Assembly (NCBI GenBank): GCA_003586115.2
Contig: QVOM02000042.1
Span: forward strand, 78,465,868 to 78,529,867
Source: Salvator merianae
Taxonomy: Eukaryota > Chordata > Lepidosauria > Squamata > Teiidae
Length of the DNA stretch: 64,000 nucleotides
Direction of reading: 5' to 3'
Part shown: piece after piece, positions 20,266 to 31,717 of the stretch
Position numbering within the stretch: the first letter of the stretch is position 1
Layout of the letters: the number at the start of each line of letters is the position of its first letter
Position numbers and translations under genes: made by a program
The notes under the pieces: model-generated
Seen by the model: only the letters and a program-made list of their open reading frames with translations
Told to the model about the DNA's origin: nothing
The model's database searches: none

Positions 20266-23009
20266 TTATTTCATCTAGGCATGCACAAGGACAGAACTAA
20301 GTTGCCCAGTAAGTTAAATGGTTAACTCATGCCTGCTGATGGTTACCTATGAAAGCTTTCCTATCATTGGCTGCTGCTTAAAGTAATATTTTCCTTAGCT
20401 GGGTTCTGAAATCAGAAGCCTAGCTTAGGCAGAGGTTATCTCAGTAGAAGTGAAATACTTAGAAGATTTAATATGTGCAGAAGAGCTAAGGAGGCAGTCC
20501 TTTTCTTTAATCCATTCTAAAAGCAAACTTCAGAGCTATGCTAAAAAACAGACTGAAGATAACTTAACAATGTAAATACACTGACAAACTGGAAAAGAAA
20601 GATTTGGTATACCCAAATGTGGGAAATTTTGATAACAAATCAATATCCAGAATGGAGGGAGTTGAAATGCATGCAACCTGGAGGAAAGTATTGTTCCCTT
20701 TACTTGAGGAGTCAACAAAAATAAAGGATATGAATATCCCAAAGAAAGCTTATTTTATGGGTGTCATAAGTTTAACGATGAATGTATAATTCCTACTATA
20801 AAGGCAATAATCTACCTTATGGGTGCAGTCTGACACTGTAAATTTAATCCATATCAGAAGAGTACGAGGACTGAGTTCGTCTTTCGATTATTCCCACATT
20901 TGCATTTTAACACGGACTCAATTTGGACTTGCTCATTCTCACACTGATGTTACCCATGTGTGACACAGGGAAACCATACCTTTTCTGCCTCCACCCCTTT
21001 CCAAATTCCTCTCCCTGTGCAGTCAGTGATAGGCTGCAGTAACAAGATTCAAATCTTGACTTCACAGGGGCAGCAAGTCAAGCTCCATCCTCCATACGTC
21101 CCTGCTGCCGTCTCTTGGTGACCTTACTAGTCATTCACCGTTTGCTCCTTCTCTCCCCCCAGGCTGCATCTACACAAGCAGAGCATTAATACCACATGTA
21201 CTGCACAATAAAGCTTCTTAAAGCACAGATCACAATTTCTGCTCCTTTGCCATTGCACTTTTGCGCAATTGCGCAATTTAAAAGTCGTGCCAAAGCAAGG
21301 AGAGGTCTGTGAAGAGGTAGAGACTTGTGGAGGGCTCCATTATTGTGACAGTCTAGTTAATTGCCAGCAAGTGGACTCTGCCTCATCTCCCCACAAGACA
21401 TCCACAGTGACATGTGTCTCACAGTGTAGTTATGTGATGCCGACAGCAAAATTGAGCGTGAGTGGGTTCTTTGTTGGGACAAGAGGACTGTACTTCCAAA
21501 CAGGTGCAGTGTTTTGACAGTGTTTAAAACACTCTCATGGCAGTGCGGCAAAGACGTCCCACAGCCTGTAAACTGATTAAATGACGTATGGCACAGGCGG
21601 GAAGGGGTGGAATGCAGGAAGGGCGCATAAATTTTTTCATACTATGAAAATGTGTTATTGCTGGTCAGTATCGTATTACAAACTTTCATTTACCTTACCT
21701 TGTAAGGCACATATTTAATTTTTTTTTTTTTTTTTTTTAAGAGTTATACAAAAACAAGGGTTTAAAAAAGTGGCCTTCAGGATGCAGATGGGAGATAGTG
21801 GGCTGACCCCCCCCCCCCAGCTGGAGAAAAGGCAGATGGCAGCTGTGAAAGCAATGATGGAAATGTGATGTGCCAAGCACAGAGCACTTTCTGAAGTCTT
21901 GAAAGACCTACAGGATGTGTAAGAGAGCTCAGGAGGCAACCCTTTTCTCTGTTTTGAATCCTGCCTTTAGGGATTGGCTGCATTTACAGGGCACCTCCCA
22001 GGTGACCCAAGAGTAGGCTGTGCAACTTCCTAGATATCCTTTAGGTGATGCATTTATACACACCTGCTCCCCACCCACTCCGGAGTCTCCCTCACTGCTC
22101 TGGAAGCTAACTTACCTCTCCCAAAGTTTGAATGACTCTTGGAGTGGTGCACTCAGAGTAATTCATCTCCGCATCTCTGGGAGGATGAATAGGGGAAGGA
22201 GGAGGTGACCTACTAGCCCAGGTTCCAGCTGGGCTGCGTTTATGCCAGACCAAAAGTGGCTGACTTCTGGGGCTATTCCCAGTCTGGTATCAAGCAGCTC
22301 AGGTGGAAACCTTGCTGCTGTGAGAGGGGTTCTCTGAAACCATTAGATTTCCAGGGTTGGGAGCCACCACATGGCATGTGTTTATTTGCCACACTTCCTG
22401 TTCTAGAGGCATCCTGTGCATACTTTGTGAAGTCACCCTGGATCACAGGTGCATCTCGCCCAAATGGGGATGCCACCCTTATTTCAGCAAATATAATTTG
22501 GACCATCTTCACAGCAAACACACAAGATTTGTTGCAGGTAAGCATCCCATGCACTTTCTGACCCAAACAGCATACGATGCAGCACCTGTAAGTAGAATTT
22601 AATGGACACTAAAAAGAAACTTTTGAGCTGAATGAGCAAAAAAATTGTATAAGTACTTTATCGGTGAGGTTAAAATGTACCTAGCTATGGAAAATTGAAC
22701 AGATAACCATAGAAAGCAGTTCTGGGGTAATGGGACAAAACTCTTTAGGGCTCATCTAAATGGGAGCAATTTCTTTCAAACATAAATAATTGTCCATGTT
22801 TGCCCAGAAGAACAAATAGCAGCCAAACAGATACGGAGAGTTAGATAGTGTTTTTAATCAAAAGGGTATGTGAGTAATTGGCTAATGCAAATGGGTTTTG
22901 GAATGGAAAAAGGAGAGTGGGGAATGCAGGAAAAAGCTCAGGAAAAAACCAAACAAAAAACATAAGGGCAGCAGAACAGCAAGGCTGAAAACCTGCTCTG
23001 AACTAAGAC
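20266..23009. other. Intergenic, no gene recognised
   Basis: 20370-20440 retains V-unit 3' flank homology (TGCTGCTTAAAGTAA, GCTGGGTTCTGAAA). A 16-bp perfect palindrome TTGCGCAATTGCGCAA sits at 21261-21276. A poly-T run lies at 21719-21738 and a C run near 21810. The open frames at 22256-22602 have no recognisable domain. Confidence 0.5.
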
Positions 23010-23530
23010 TGGCTTCAGATGTTGGCTGAATACAGCTCCAACAGGCAATATTCCAGAGAAAAGCCCCTCCATAATTACCGTCTGTTGTCCAGACAGCATG
23101 GGGGTCTGTATGCGTTTTGGTACACATATTTCTTGGTATTTCACCAATGCGAAATACCCAGAAGTGTGCAATTGTGTCCACCGTGCATATGCAGCTGTCT
23201 TTTTTTTTTGCCTTTTTTGCACAGTGGACATGCACATCTGGGTATCAAAATATCCAGATGTGTGTGATGCCACCATCGTGCACGTGTGGCCATTTTTTCA
23301 GCCATGCACATGTATGGTGGCCAGAACAACAATGGCAGCTCCATCTACAAGATAAGTGATAACACTATTTCAGGAAAACCTGCCATCAAAGTCGGAATGT
23401 CCCAGAATAGGGAATGCATTTTAGGGGGCATATGGCATAGCTATGGTGTGGTTGCCATAGATATGTGTGGCAGTCCCACCATAGTGACACCATAATGGAG
23501 CCATATTCCCCATGTGGATGGAGTTTAAGG
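23010..23530. mobile_element. MITE related to 9010-9426
   Basis: Shares GAAAACCTGCCATCA, ATGTGTGGCAGTCCCACCA and ATTCCAGAGAAAAGCCCCT-like words with 9010-9426, and similar ends with 37639-38131. Non-coding; ends approximate. Confidence 0.55.
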
Positions 23531-23904
23531 TAAGGTAAACTAGAAGACATATATAATCAGTGAAGCTGCATGTAAGGTTTCTGGTGCAGGGTGGTAATCA
23601 GCAATTCAGGGCCATTGGTGGGGTGAAATGGGCTGCTGATGCTCTACAGGGTGAAGCAAGGCCCATACAGGTGTGGGAGGGCATGGGAGAGGTCTGCTCC
23701 TGGACCACTGCTTGATTTGGCCCAGGATCAGAGAGAAGGGCTGTCCACTTTGCCCATGCATTCTGCCCTCTGTGTCTCCATTGTGCTGGCACTCAGTGCC
23801 AAATCAGGCTTCCCAGCCTCAGAAACGGTTTTGACGACTCCAGTGCTGTCCCTAGGGTTGCTGTTCTGAAGCCTTTTTGCACCTGCGCTTGGATAGTTTT
23901 ATTT
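23531..23904. other. Intergenic, no feature seen
   Basis: Nothing recognised. Confidence 0.4.
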
Positions 23905-24115
23905 CAGTGAACTGCCAGCGATGGCTCGTTGCTTTACGTGCAGGTGTTTGCATGTCACTGGAAGGGGAGATTGCTGGCCCCGGGATCTGTGTTTTGCTGC
24001 AGCAGGCCGCTAGAAGACCCACCCAGGGAGAGGCATGTTTTCGCAGCCAGCGATCTCCCCTTCCAGTGACATGCGAACACACCTGCTTAAAGTGATGAGC
24101 CATCGCCGTGAACTG
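23905..24115. mobile_element. Hairpin MITE, copy 2 of the hAT-type family
   Basis: The left arm (CCAGCGATGGCTC, CAGGTGTTTGCATGTCACTG, GGAAGGGGAGATTGCTGG) is inverted in the right arm (CCAGCGATCTCCCCTTCC, CAGTGACATGCGAACACACC, GAGCCATCGC). It shares the CAGGTGTTTGC core with copies 1 and 3. No clear target duplication. Confidence 0.7.
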
Positions 24116-24632
24116 CTCTAAGATATATTTGGTGGCACCAGTGTTACTGCCTGTAAATAAACTGGAGTAGGGCTGAAGAATAGGATACTGAAATTAGAAG
24201 TGATATCAAATTATTCCAAGTGTTGGAATCTGAAGAAATTGTGAAGAGCTCCAAAAATATTTCTATAAACTGAATGATCAGGAAACAGATTCAGATATGG
24301 GTATAGGAAAAGATTCATTTCCTACTCTTATTTGCATTGCTCCACCCATCAAGCATTCCTGATGTTTCTGAACTTAGGAACGCAGAAGAAAATAAGGACA
24401 TCACCGAAAGTTGCCATTTTCTTTTTTCTGGTGACTGTCTCAGCAAAAGTGCATCCTTTTGACAGATCTAGTCTCATTTTTCTTTGTTGTTCTCTAGCCA
24501 CTCTGCCTTATTGGCTGCATAGTCTAATAGAAAGCTTCTGTCACCAATGAGATGTTTGAACAATCCTCCATAATAGACTCTATTGAAGCATTCATACCTC
24601 AAAGGTGACTTGATCTCCTTGCAACAGAGATC
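24116..24632. other. Region upstream of V6
   Basis: No decamer or TATA box was recognised. ATTTGCAT (24330-24337) matches the immunoglobulin octamer but lies about 300 bp from the leader ATG, further than octamers normally sit. Confidence 0.35.
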
Positions 24633-25518
24633 ATGTGGTGGAAGAAGGTGGGTGTCTTTGCTTCTCTGCAGATGTTTGGTAAGTATCCTTTTCAACTGCA
24701 GTTAGGTCTGTCCTGGGGCTTCAGTGGGATGAAATGTTGATTTTAAGAGTGATCTCTTAATATAGTTGCCATGATAGGGAAAAATGGTTCCTGCAAGCAA
24801 TGGATAGTGGAAAACAGACTAATAAGGAAGGAAAGAAAAAATGGAGGAGCCCAGGATGATTTTTCAATCCAGCATGTCCTGGGCATGGCTAAATAAAAAG
24901 CAGCAGACTTGCTTTTTTTTATGAAAAGAATTTCCAGTTTAGAACCCCACATGTACCTGAATATTGTGCAGTCCTCGTTTTTGTTTTTCTAGTAAAATGA
25001 ATGACACAGCCATTCATTTTTATGGAAGCATGGGGATAAAGTTTTTTTGGGGGGTGTTTTTTGTGTTTTTTTTTTGCTGAGGGGGGATAGTGTGCTTGTA
25101 GATGGCAGAAGTACTGGAAAGTTGTAAATCAGTTAGCATAATGGGAGCCAGAGGATGACAGTAAAGTTAAGGCAGCTCTTCACTTATGAATCCTGTTCAC
25201 ATCTTGGATCGTTTCAGGTGTTTGCTATGCAGTCACGGTAACACAGAGAGAACATTTCAAAACCATCCAGGAAGGGACTGGCACAAACATTGACTGTGAG
25301 ATTGACGATAGCTCCTACTATACAGTCCTTTGGTATCAGCAGAAAAGTGATGGCACAGAGAAAGGACTGCAGCTAATTGGCCACTCTGTACATGAAAATG
25401 TACAGATGGAAATGAAGGAATACAGTATATCGAAGCTAAATGTGACCCATTCTTCCCTGTCAGTCCCTCAGACACAGGCTGCAGAGTCAGCAGTATATTA
25501 CTGTGCAGCCAGTAAAGG
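24633..25518 (+). CDS. TRBV: Divergent T-cell receptor V segment (V6)
   Basis: Leader exon 24633-24678 (46 nt, MWWKKVGVFASLQMF plus one base), 538/539-bp intron, V exon 25218-25518. It is open throughout: first Cys in IDCEID, core Trp in LWYQQK, GLQLIGHS, an NVT sequon, and SAVYYCAAS. It differs from V1-V5 by a three-residue longer leader and exon 1, YQQK instead of YRQ/FWE, an insertion between CDR1 and CDR2 (SDGTEKG), no R-F motif at the FR3 start, and CAAS rather than CASS at the CDR3 start. It is the V segment nearest the trypsinogen gene. It is called TRBV mainly from position and RSS type; similarity to a specific mammalian subgroup was not resolved. Confidence 0.8.
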
Positions 25519-25557
25519 CACAGTGAGAGCTCCTTGCCTCACAGCTGTACAGAAATA
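25519..25557 (+). promoter_or_regulatory. V6 recombination signal sequence, 23-bp spacer
   Basis: Consensus heptamer CACAGTG (25519-25525), 23-bp spacer (25526-25548), nonamer ACAGAAATA (25549-25557). It is the only V in the window with the perfect heptamer, but its nonamer is weaker. Confidence 0.85.
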
Positions 25558-25736
25558 TCAAAGCACTGGTCTCATACCACAAAAACACATTAACTTAAGC
25601 TTTCGGGCTGAAGGTGCTGTTCACTTTCTCCTTACTTCAACAGTTATGCGCTTGTTGATAAACTTGAAATCTGTCCCTCTCCATCTTTATTTGTTCGAGA
25701 GCACTTGGTATATGGTGGGGTAAACATGGAAATAAG

Positions 25737-25930
25737 GGGCCTTTCTGTACTTACCGTCAGTGGACTGGATGGGTCCGTTCACACTTAGAGAGCGGAACAT
25801 TTCAGGACACTCACTGGAATGGAGTATTCACACCTGCAAGTGTGAACACTCCTCACCGTACCTGACCCTGGCTGGCCAGAATCCTGCTAATTAGAACATT
25901 ATACTGTTGTAAGTGCAAACAGGCCTGATC
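25737..25930. mobile_element. Truncated copy of the GGGCCTGTTCACACTT MITE
   Basis: Contains GTCCGTTCACACTTAGAG, TCACTGGAATGGAG, AACACTCCTCACCGTACCTG and the end TAAGTGCAAACAGGCC, matching the ends of 31218-31717 with the middle deleted. Confidence 0.65.
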
Positions 25931-26234
25931 AGAGTGTCCAGTACTGATCCGGTCCAAGGATAGATCCGTCCCTGAACTGAAGCAAAGTTATCCATATTGG
26001 GATGGTTGTTCCAACCCAGCCCCTGTGCCAGCTTCAAAGCTCACACCAGCTTTGGTGCCAGCTCTGCAGGCTCTACTTCTGTTTCATTGACTACACTAAG
26101 ACTTTGACAGTGTGGATCACAACAAACTGTGTCAAGTTCTTAAAAAGATGTGAGAACCAGGCCACCGTATCTGCCTCCTAAAGAATTTGAATGTGGGTCA
26201 AGAAGAAACAGTCAGAAATGAAGATGAAACAACT

Positions 26235-26671
26235 GGGCCTTTCTGCCCTGGCTGGAATACCAGTACAGTGTGAGGCCTAGACCCTCTCTTGGTCTCTTGT
26301 TATGCACTCTGGATTGGAACAGAAGAGGACCCACCCCCTGCTAGGCTGCTCTGTCCTCATTAGATAGAGCACTTTGGTGGCCAAAGTGTTAAAACAGACC
26401 TACAGGAGTTCCAGGAGCCTTTGGAATAGAACAAGGAGCATGCAGTTTAGCAGGGGAACCCGTTTCAGTGGCACATCAAATTGCACCACCAAAATGGGTC
26501 CCCTGGGACTCCGAGGCAACAGGCTCCAAAGTTCGCCTGAGGCAGCATGGGGCCAGTTCCTGAACAGGCCATCCAAGTATGGACAGTCTTGTCCCGGGAC
26601 AGCCGGACCACTCCAGTAGGGATCCGGTCCAATCGCAAAAGTTCCCATTGGAGTGGTCCAGCCACCACAAG
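26235..26671. mobile_element. MITE nested in BovB, related to 41893-42337
   Basis: Begins GGGCCTTTCTGCCCTGG and contains CACCAAAATGGGTCCCC, shared with 41893-42337. BovB sequence resumes immediately after it. Right end approximate. Confidence 0.6.
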
Positions 26672-26842
26672 TATGGAAACGACCACTGATTGGTTCAAGA
26701 TTGAGAAAGGATTGCAACAAGGCTGTGTACTGACACTTTATTTAACTTAAACACAGAGTATATCATGCAAAATGCTGGGCTGGATGAATCAAACACCAGA
26801 ATTAAGACAGCCAGGAGATATATCAATAACCTCAGATACACA

Positions 26843-27444
26843 GGGCCTTTTCGCACTGAGCTCGGTAGACCGTTCCCAGTAGTCGGCTTCGGACTGGAGA
26901 GGTTGGGGAACGCTCGGTGCCATTCGCACTCCCAGCCAGCGGAATGGACCCAAAGCCAACCAGCAGAGGGAACAGTGCTAATGGTAGCTGCTAGTTCGGT
27001 ACCCGCTTCGCACCCGCTTCGTACCCGCTTTGCACCTTCGCACCCACTTCGTACCCAGAGACCTGGTTACGAAGCCGGCTTCGTAACGGCAGCTCGGTTA
27101 CTCAGCCGAAAGGGCTATCCCGGGTAAAAAGATCATACCGGGTTACGAAGCAGTGGAGCGGGGTACGAAAACTTCGCACCCCGGATGCGAAGCAGCGGAC
27201 CGCGCATGTGTAGCCTCGCCAGCCACGCCCGACGCCGAGGCAAACAGTGCGAAAGCACCATGCCCGATCTTCGCTCCATCACGCAGGTCGGGATGAAGAC
27301 ATATTTTTTGTTGTCTTGCCTTATCCAGCTTCGGATCAGGTACGAAGCGGTCAGGATCGGGTGAGGCGTACGCCCGCGGCAGTACGAACACTCCGTTCTA
27401 GCAAGCAGACTGGAACGGTCTACTGCTACAGTGCGAAAAGGCCC
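26843..27444. mobile_element. MITE with GGGCCTTTTCGCACTG ends and internal decamer repeats
   Basis: Left end GGGCCTTTTCGCACTG, right end CAGTGCGAAAAGGCCC. Inside, GGTAGACCGTTCC and GGAACGGTCTAC are inverted. The interior (about 26998-27190) holds many CTTCGTACCC / GGGTACGAAG decamers on both strands. CG-rich compared with its surroundings. Non-coding. Confidence 0.8.
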
Positions 27445-27448
27445 ATGG

Positions 27449-29463
27449 ATGAACATAAGAACATAAGAGGAGCCTTGCTGGATCAGGCCATGGCCCATCG
27501 AGTCCAGCATTCTGTTTCACACAGTGGCCCACCAATTGCTTCTGGGCGTTCTCAAGCAGAATAAAAGGCAAAATCTTCCCTGCTCTTGACTCCCTGCAAA
27601 TGGTTTTACAGACATCCTGCCTGTCTTTCCAACCTGGAGGCAGTACCCAGGCATCCACTCTAGTAGCCATTGATACACCTTACTACCATGAATCTGTCCG
27701 ATCCTTTCTTAAAGCTATCTAGGCTGATGGCTGTCACCACCTTATCCGGTAATAAATTCCACAGACCAATGACCCTCTGGGTGAAAAAATACTTCCCCTT
27801 CTCGGTCCTAACTCTTCTACCCATCAGCTTCAGAGAGTGTCCCCTGGTCCTAGTGTTGTGTGATGGAGAAAAGAACTTCTCTCTGTCCACCTTATCCATA
27901 CTGTGCATGATTTTATATACTTCAATCAGGTCTCCTCTTAAACGCCGCTTTTCAAGGCTGAAGAGGTCAAGGCATTGCAGCCTGATTTCGTAAGGAAGAT
28001 GTTCCAGCCCCTTGGTCATTCTGGTTGCCCTTTTCTGCACCTTCTCCAGTTCCACAATATTCTTTCTAAGGTGAGGTGACCAGAATTGTACACAATATTC
28101 CAGGTGTGGCCTCACCATAGATTTGTAAAGAGGCACAATGACACTTGCCGACTTGTTTTCTATTCCCTTCCTAATTACCCCTACCACTGAATTGGCTTTT
28201 TTTTACTGCTGCTGCACACTGGGTTGACACCTTCATTGAGCTGTCTACCAGAACCCCGAGATCCTTTTCCTGGTCTGTCACAGAAAGTTTGGTCCCCATC
28301 AGTTTATTGGTGTAATTGGAGTTCTTTGCCCCAATGTGCATCACTTCCAACTTGCTAAGGTTGAAGTGCATTTGCCACTTTGTTGCCCACTCACCCAATG
28401 TCAAGAGATCCCTCTGGAGCTCTTCACAATCACTTTCAGTTTTACTACTCAGAGCAATTTAGTGTCATCAGCAAACTTTGCTAACTCACTATTTACCCTC
28501 ATGTCCAGATCATTTATGAATAAATTAAAAAGCAGGGGTCCTTGTACTGAACCTTGCTTTTCACCTCTTACCACTCTGAGAACTGACCATTTATTCCGAC
28601 TCTGTTTCCTGTCCCTAAGCCAGTTACCAATCCAGGTCAGGACCTGTCCTCTTATTCCGTGACTCCTGAGTTTATTCAGGAGTCTTTGATGAGGGACTTT
28701 GTCAAAAGCCTTCTTAAAGTCCAGATAGACAATGTCAACTGGGTCACCTTTATCCACATGTTTATTAACACTTTCAAAGAATCCTAACAAATTTGTAAGG
28801 CATGATTTACCTTTGCAGAAGCCATGCTGATTTTCTTTCAGCAATGCTTGCTCTTCTATGTGTTTAGTAATTTTATCCTTAATTATGCTTTCCATCACTT
28901 TACCTGGAACTGATGTTAAGCTGACTGGTCTGTAATTTCCTGGATCACCCCTGGATCCATTTATGAAGATCGGAATCACATTTGCCACCCTCCAGTCTTC
29001 AGGCACAGAGCCTGATTTTAGGGAAAGATTATATATTTTGGCTAGAAGCTCAGCAATTTCAAATTTGAGTTCTTTAAGAACTCTCGGATGAATGCCATCT
29101 GGCCCTGGAGATTTGTTAGCATTTAGTTTATCAAGACATGCAAGAACCTCCTACTTGGTTACCGCTATCTGACCTACTTCTTCTGACTCCCTCCCTGAAA
29201 AGACTGACTCAGCTGCTGGCATATGCTCTCTATCCTCCTCAGTAAAAACAGAGGGGAAAAAATCATTTAGCCTTTCTGCAATCTCTGTATCCTCTGTAAT
29301 TATCCCCTTCTGTTCATTATGATCTAGTGGTCCAACTGCTTTTCTGGTTGGATTCCTACTTCTGAAATACTTAAAGAAATTCTTGTTATTTCTCTTGATG
29401 TTCTTAGCAATGTGCTCCTCAAAGTTCTTCTTAGCATTCCTAACTGCTGCCTTGCATTTGTTC
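27449..29463 (-). mobile_element. CR1 LINE, 5'-truncated
   Basis: The minus strand reads a nearly continuous CR1 ORF2. From the right: an RNKNFFKYF-type region, KSPGPDGIHP, then 29006-28449 with PEDWRVANVIPIF, NYRPVSLTS, YLDFKKAFDKVPH, QGSVQGPLLF and FADDTKLL. Then come 28404-28171 and 28187-27660 (YKSMVRPHLEYC, EKVQKRATRM, GLWNLLPD). The 3' end near 27449 has the lizard/turtle-type CR1 tail (CTTGCTGGATCAGGCC, GTCCAGCATTCTGTTTC). The FADD active site is intact, but frameshifts near 28170-28450 and the missing 5' end make it inactive. It is inserted into BovB. Confidence 0.9.
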
Positions 29464-30185
29464 TGACAGATGACACCACTCTGATGGCAGAAAATGAAGA
29501 AGAATAAATGTGCCTCTTGATGAGGGTGAAAGAGGAGAATATAAAACCTCTACACTAAAAAAAAACAAAAAAAATATATGCTAAGATCATAGCATCCGGT
29601 CCCACCACTCCTTGGCAAATAAAAAGGGAATAAATGGAATTTTACTTTCCTAGGCTCGAAGATCATTGCAGATGGTGGCTGCAGCCTGGAATTAGAGGAA
29701 AGCTGTGGTAAAACTGGACAGCATATTACACAGCAGAGATATAACCTTGCTAACAAAGGTCCATATAGCCAAAGCTATGTCTTCTCAGAATGTAAGGCTA
29801 TGAGAGTTGATCATAAGGAAGACTGAGCACTGAAGAATTGACACTTTCAAATTGTGGTGCTAGAGAAAACTTCTGAGAGTGTCTTGGCCTGCAGGAAGAT
29901 CAAATCAGTCAATACTAAAGGAAATCAACCCTGACTACTCACTGGAAGGACTAATACTGATGTAGAAGCTCCAATGAGAAGTCAGGACTCATTGTAATAG
30001 CCCCTGATGCAAAAAGAGAAAGGGATGGCAGAGGATGAGATTTTTAGATCAGTAGTGGAGACAACAAACATGAGGTTGGGCAGACTTCTGGAAATACCGG
30101 AAGACAGATGGGCTTAGAGTTCTGTGGTCCATGTGGTCATGAAGAGACAGGCATGACTAAATTAGTAAACAACAACAAAATCCTC

Positions 30186-31217
30186 ATTAGAAGCAGCTGT
30201 CATGGCTTCACGTTAGTGGAAAAGTCTGTCCTTACATCTCAAGGCCACTAGGTAGAGCTTTTGGTCAAGAAATGAGCCAGTTTGGCAGGCAATCTGGCCT
30301 GCAGAGCAACTTCTACAAAGATAGTGGTGGTGGAGCCCAGCTTCAATTGGAAGGCTCCCAAAGATCTCTTTGAAGCATATGTTCATCCACAATGGATCCA
30401 AATGTTGTCAGAAAGATTGGAATTGGTTCCAATTTGATAATTGCTACTCCTCAGCTCTGCGATTCACAGGGCCCTCTATCTGGAGGTCAGCGCCATTGTC
30501 CTATACTTACCATGCACAAAAAACAGGATGCTCCAAAAGGGTTTTAGGGAAAATACCCATTTATTCATTTATTCATGCTATTTCCCACTGGTCCTTCACT
30601 TCATGGTATCCATAGGGCGGGCATACACCATTACAACTATAAATACAGGTGTCCTTTGCTATGTGAACTTAATTCTCACTGTGAAAAGTGTACGTAAACG
30701 GAAAACCTGCATAACAAGTTCCCATTGCCACTACTTGCTTTGCCACTGGAAGCTCTTTTAAGAGAAAAAAAGTTGCTTTTATATGAAAATGAATAGCAAT
30801 TTGTCCATAAGAGAAATCTGTTATGGCAGTTTCTTCTTCAATTAGCTACTGCTAATAATTCTTTTTAAAATGATAAACATAAAATATTTTGCATCTGTCT
30901 TCCAAGAAGATACAGCAGTACTTGCTGAAAACCATCAGTACATTCAGAAATCTGAAAAAATATGGACAAACAGCACATACATGTCTATTAGCGAAATGGT
31001 ACAAATCCATTTTATTTCTTTAAGGCAATTCTATACCTCTTCATACAAAAGAATCTCAGAGCAGTTTACAGAAAGAAAAAGTAAACATTGAAACAAGGAT
31101 AAAAGCAGATTAAAATATACAAGCAATTAAAAATTGGCCAGGCTAGAGAAAAATATCTTTAGAGTCAACGCTTTCTTACTGGCAATCTTCTGGGGCTTAA
31201 AGTGAGAAGCAAATAGT
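30186..31217. other. Intergenic, no gene recognised
   Basis: AT-rich sequence; short frames without motifs. Confidence 0.45.
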
Positions 31218-31717
31218 GGGCCTGTTCACACTTAGGGTGCTCACTGGAATGGAGCATTCACACTTCAAACAGCCCCAGCTGACTTGTAACCTACCGAAGC
31301 CCTTCTGATGCTCACCTGAAGCCTACCAGCCGGGGTCAAGAAAATGGTAGTCTCCAAGCTGACTTGCACGATCTGGTGAGGATCAGGAAAGATGCGTTTG
31401 CACCACTTCCTGGTGTGGAATGGTGGCAGAGCAGGGATTATGTGGCTGCACAGGCATTGTCAGGCAGTCCAGACCTAGGTTCAAACTTTGGGGTCCGCAC
31501 CCTGGTGGCTGCTTCAGACCCAAGTCCTGATCTAGCTCCTCTAGGTCCAGACCCAGCTACCTAACTAGTGCATTCCCATTCATACTGCTCTCCCTGCCAG
31601 TCAGCTTGTGAACTGTTCCAGTGCTGCCAAGTGTGAACACTCCTCACCGTACCTGATCCTGGCCATCCCGAACCCTGCTAATTAGAACGTTATACTGTTG
31701 TAAGTGTGAACAGGCCC
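31218..31717. mobile_element. MITE, GGGCCTGTTCACACTT family (500 bp)
   Basis: Ends GGGCCTGTTCACACTT and AAGTGTGAACAGGCCC are a perfect 16-bp inverted pair. It is flanked by AGT on both sides (31215-31217 and 31718-31720), a 3-bp target duplication. Non-coding. Confidence 0.85.

Larger units (their letters stand above)
26085..30185 (+). mobile_element. BovB-type LINE, broken by nested insertions
   Basis: Three + strand pieces line up with the BovB reverse transcriptase and 3' region: 26085-26234 (GTGTGGATCACAACAAACTG), 26672-26842 (GGATTGCAACAAGGCTGTG, ATATCAATAACCTCAGATAC) and 29464-30185. The last resumes at ACAGATGACACCACTCTGAT (ADDTTLMAENEEE, the RT active-site region) and runs to CTCATGAAGAGACAGG-like terminal words. 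Frameshifts and stops make it inactive. BovB is characteristic of squamates (and ruminants), which supports the host call. Confidence 0.8.

Noticed and set aside
21261..21276. TTGCGCAATTGCGCAA perfect palindrome as an operator-like site
   Set aside because: Short, isolated, no gene nearby; most likely a MITE remnant or chance.
24330..24337. ATTTGCAT immunoglobulin octamer upstream of V6
   Set aside because: It is about 300 bp from the leader ATG and no TATA box is paired with it; an 8-mer like this occurs by chance in AT-rich DNA.
28449..29006. 185-residue open frame on the minus strand as a host gene
   Set aside because: It is CR1 reverse transcriptase (FKKAFDKVPH, FADDTKLL).
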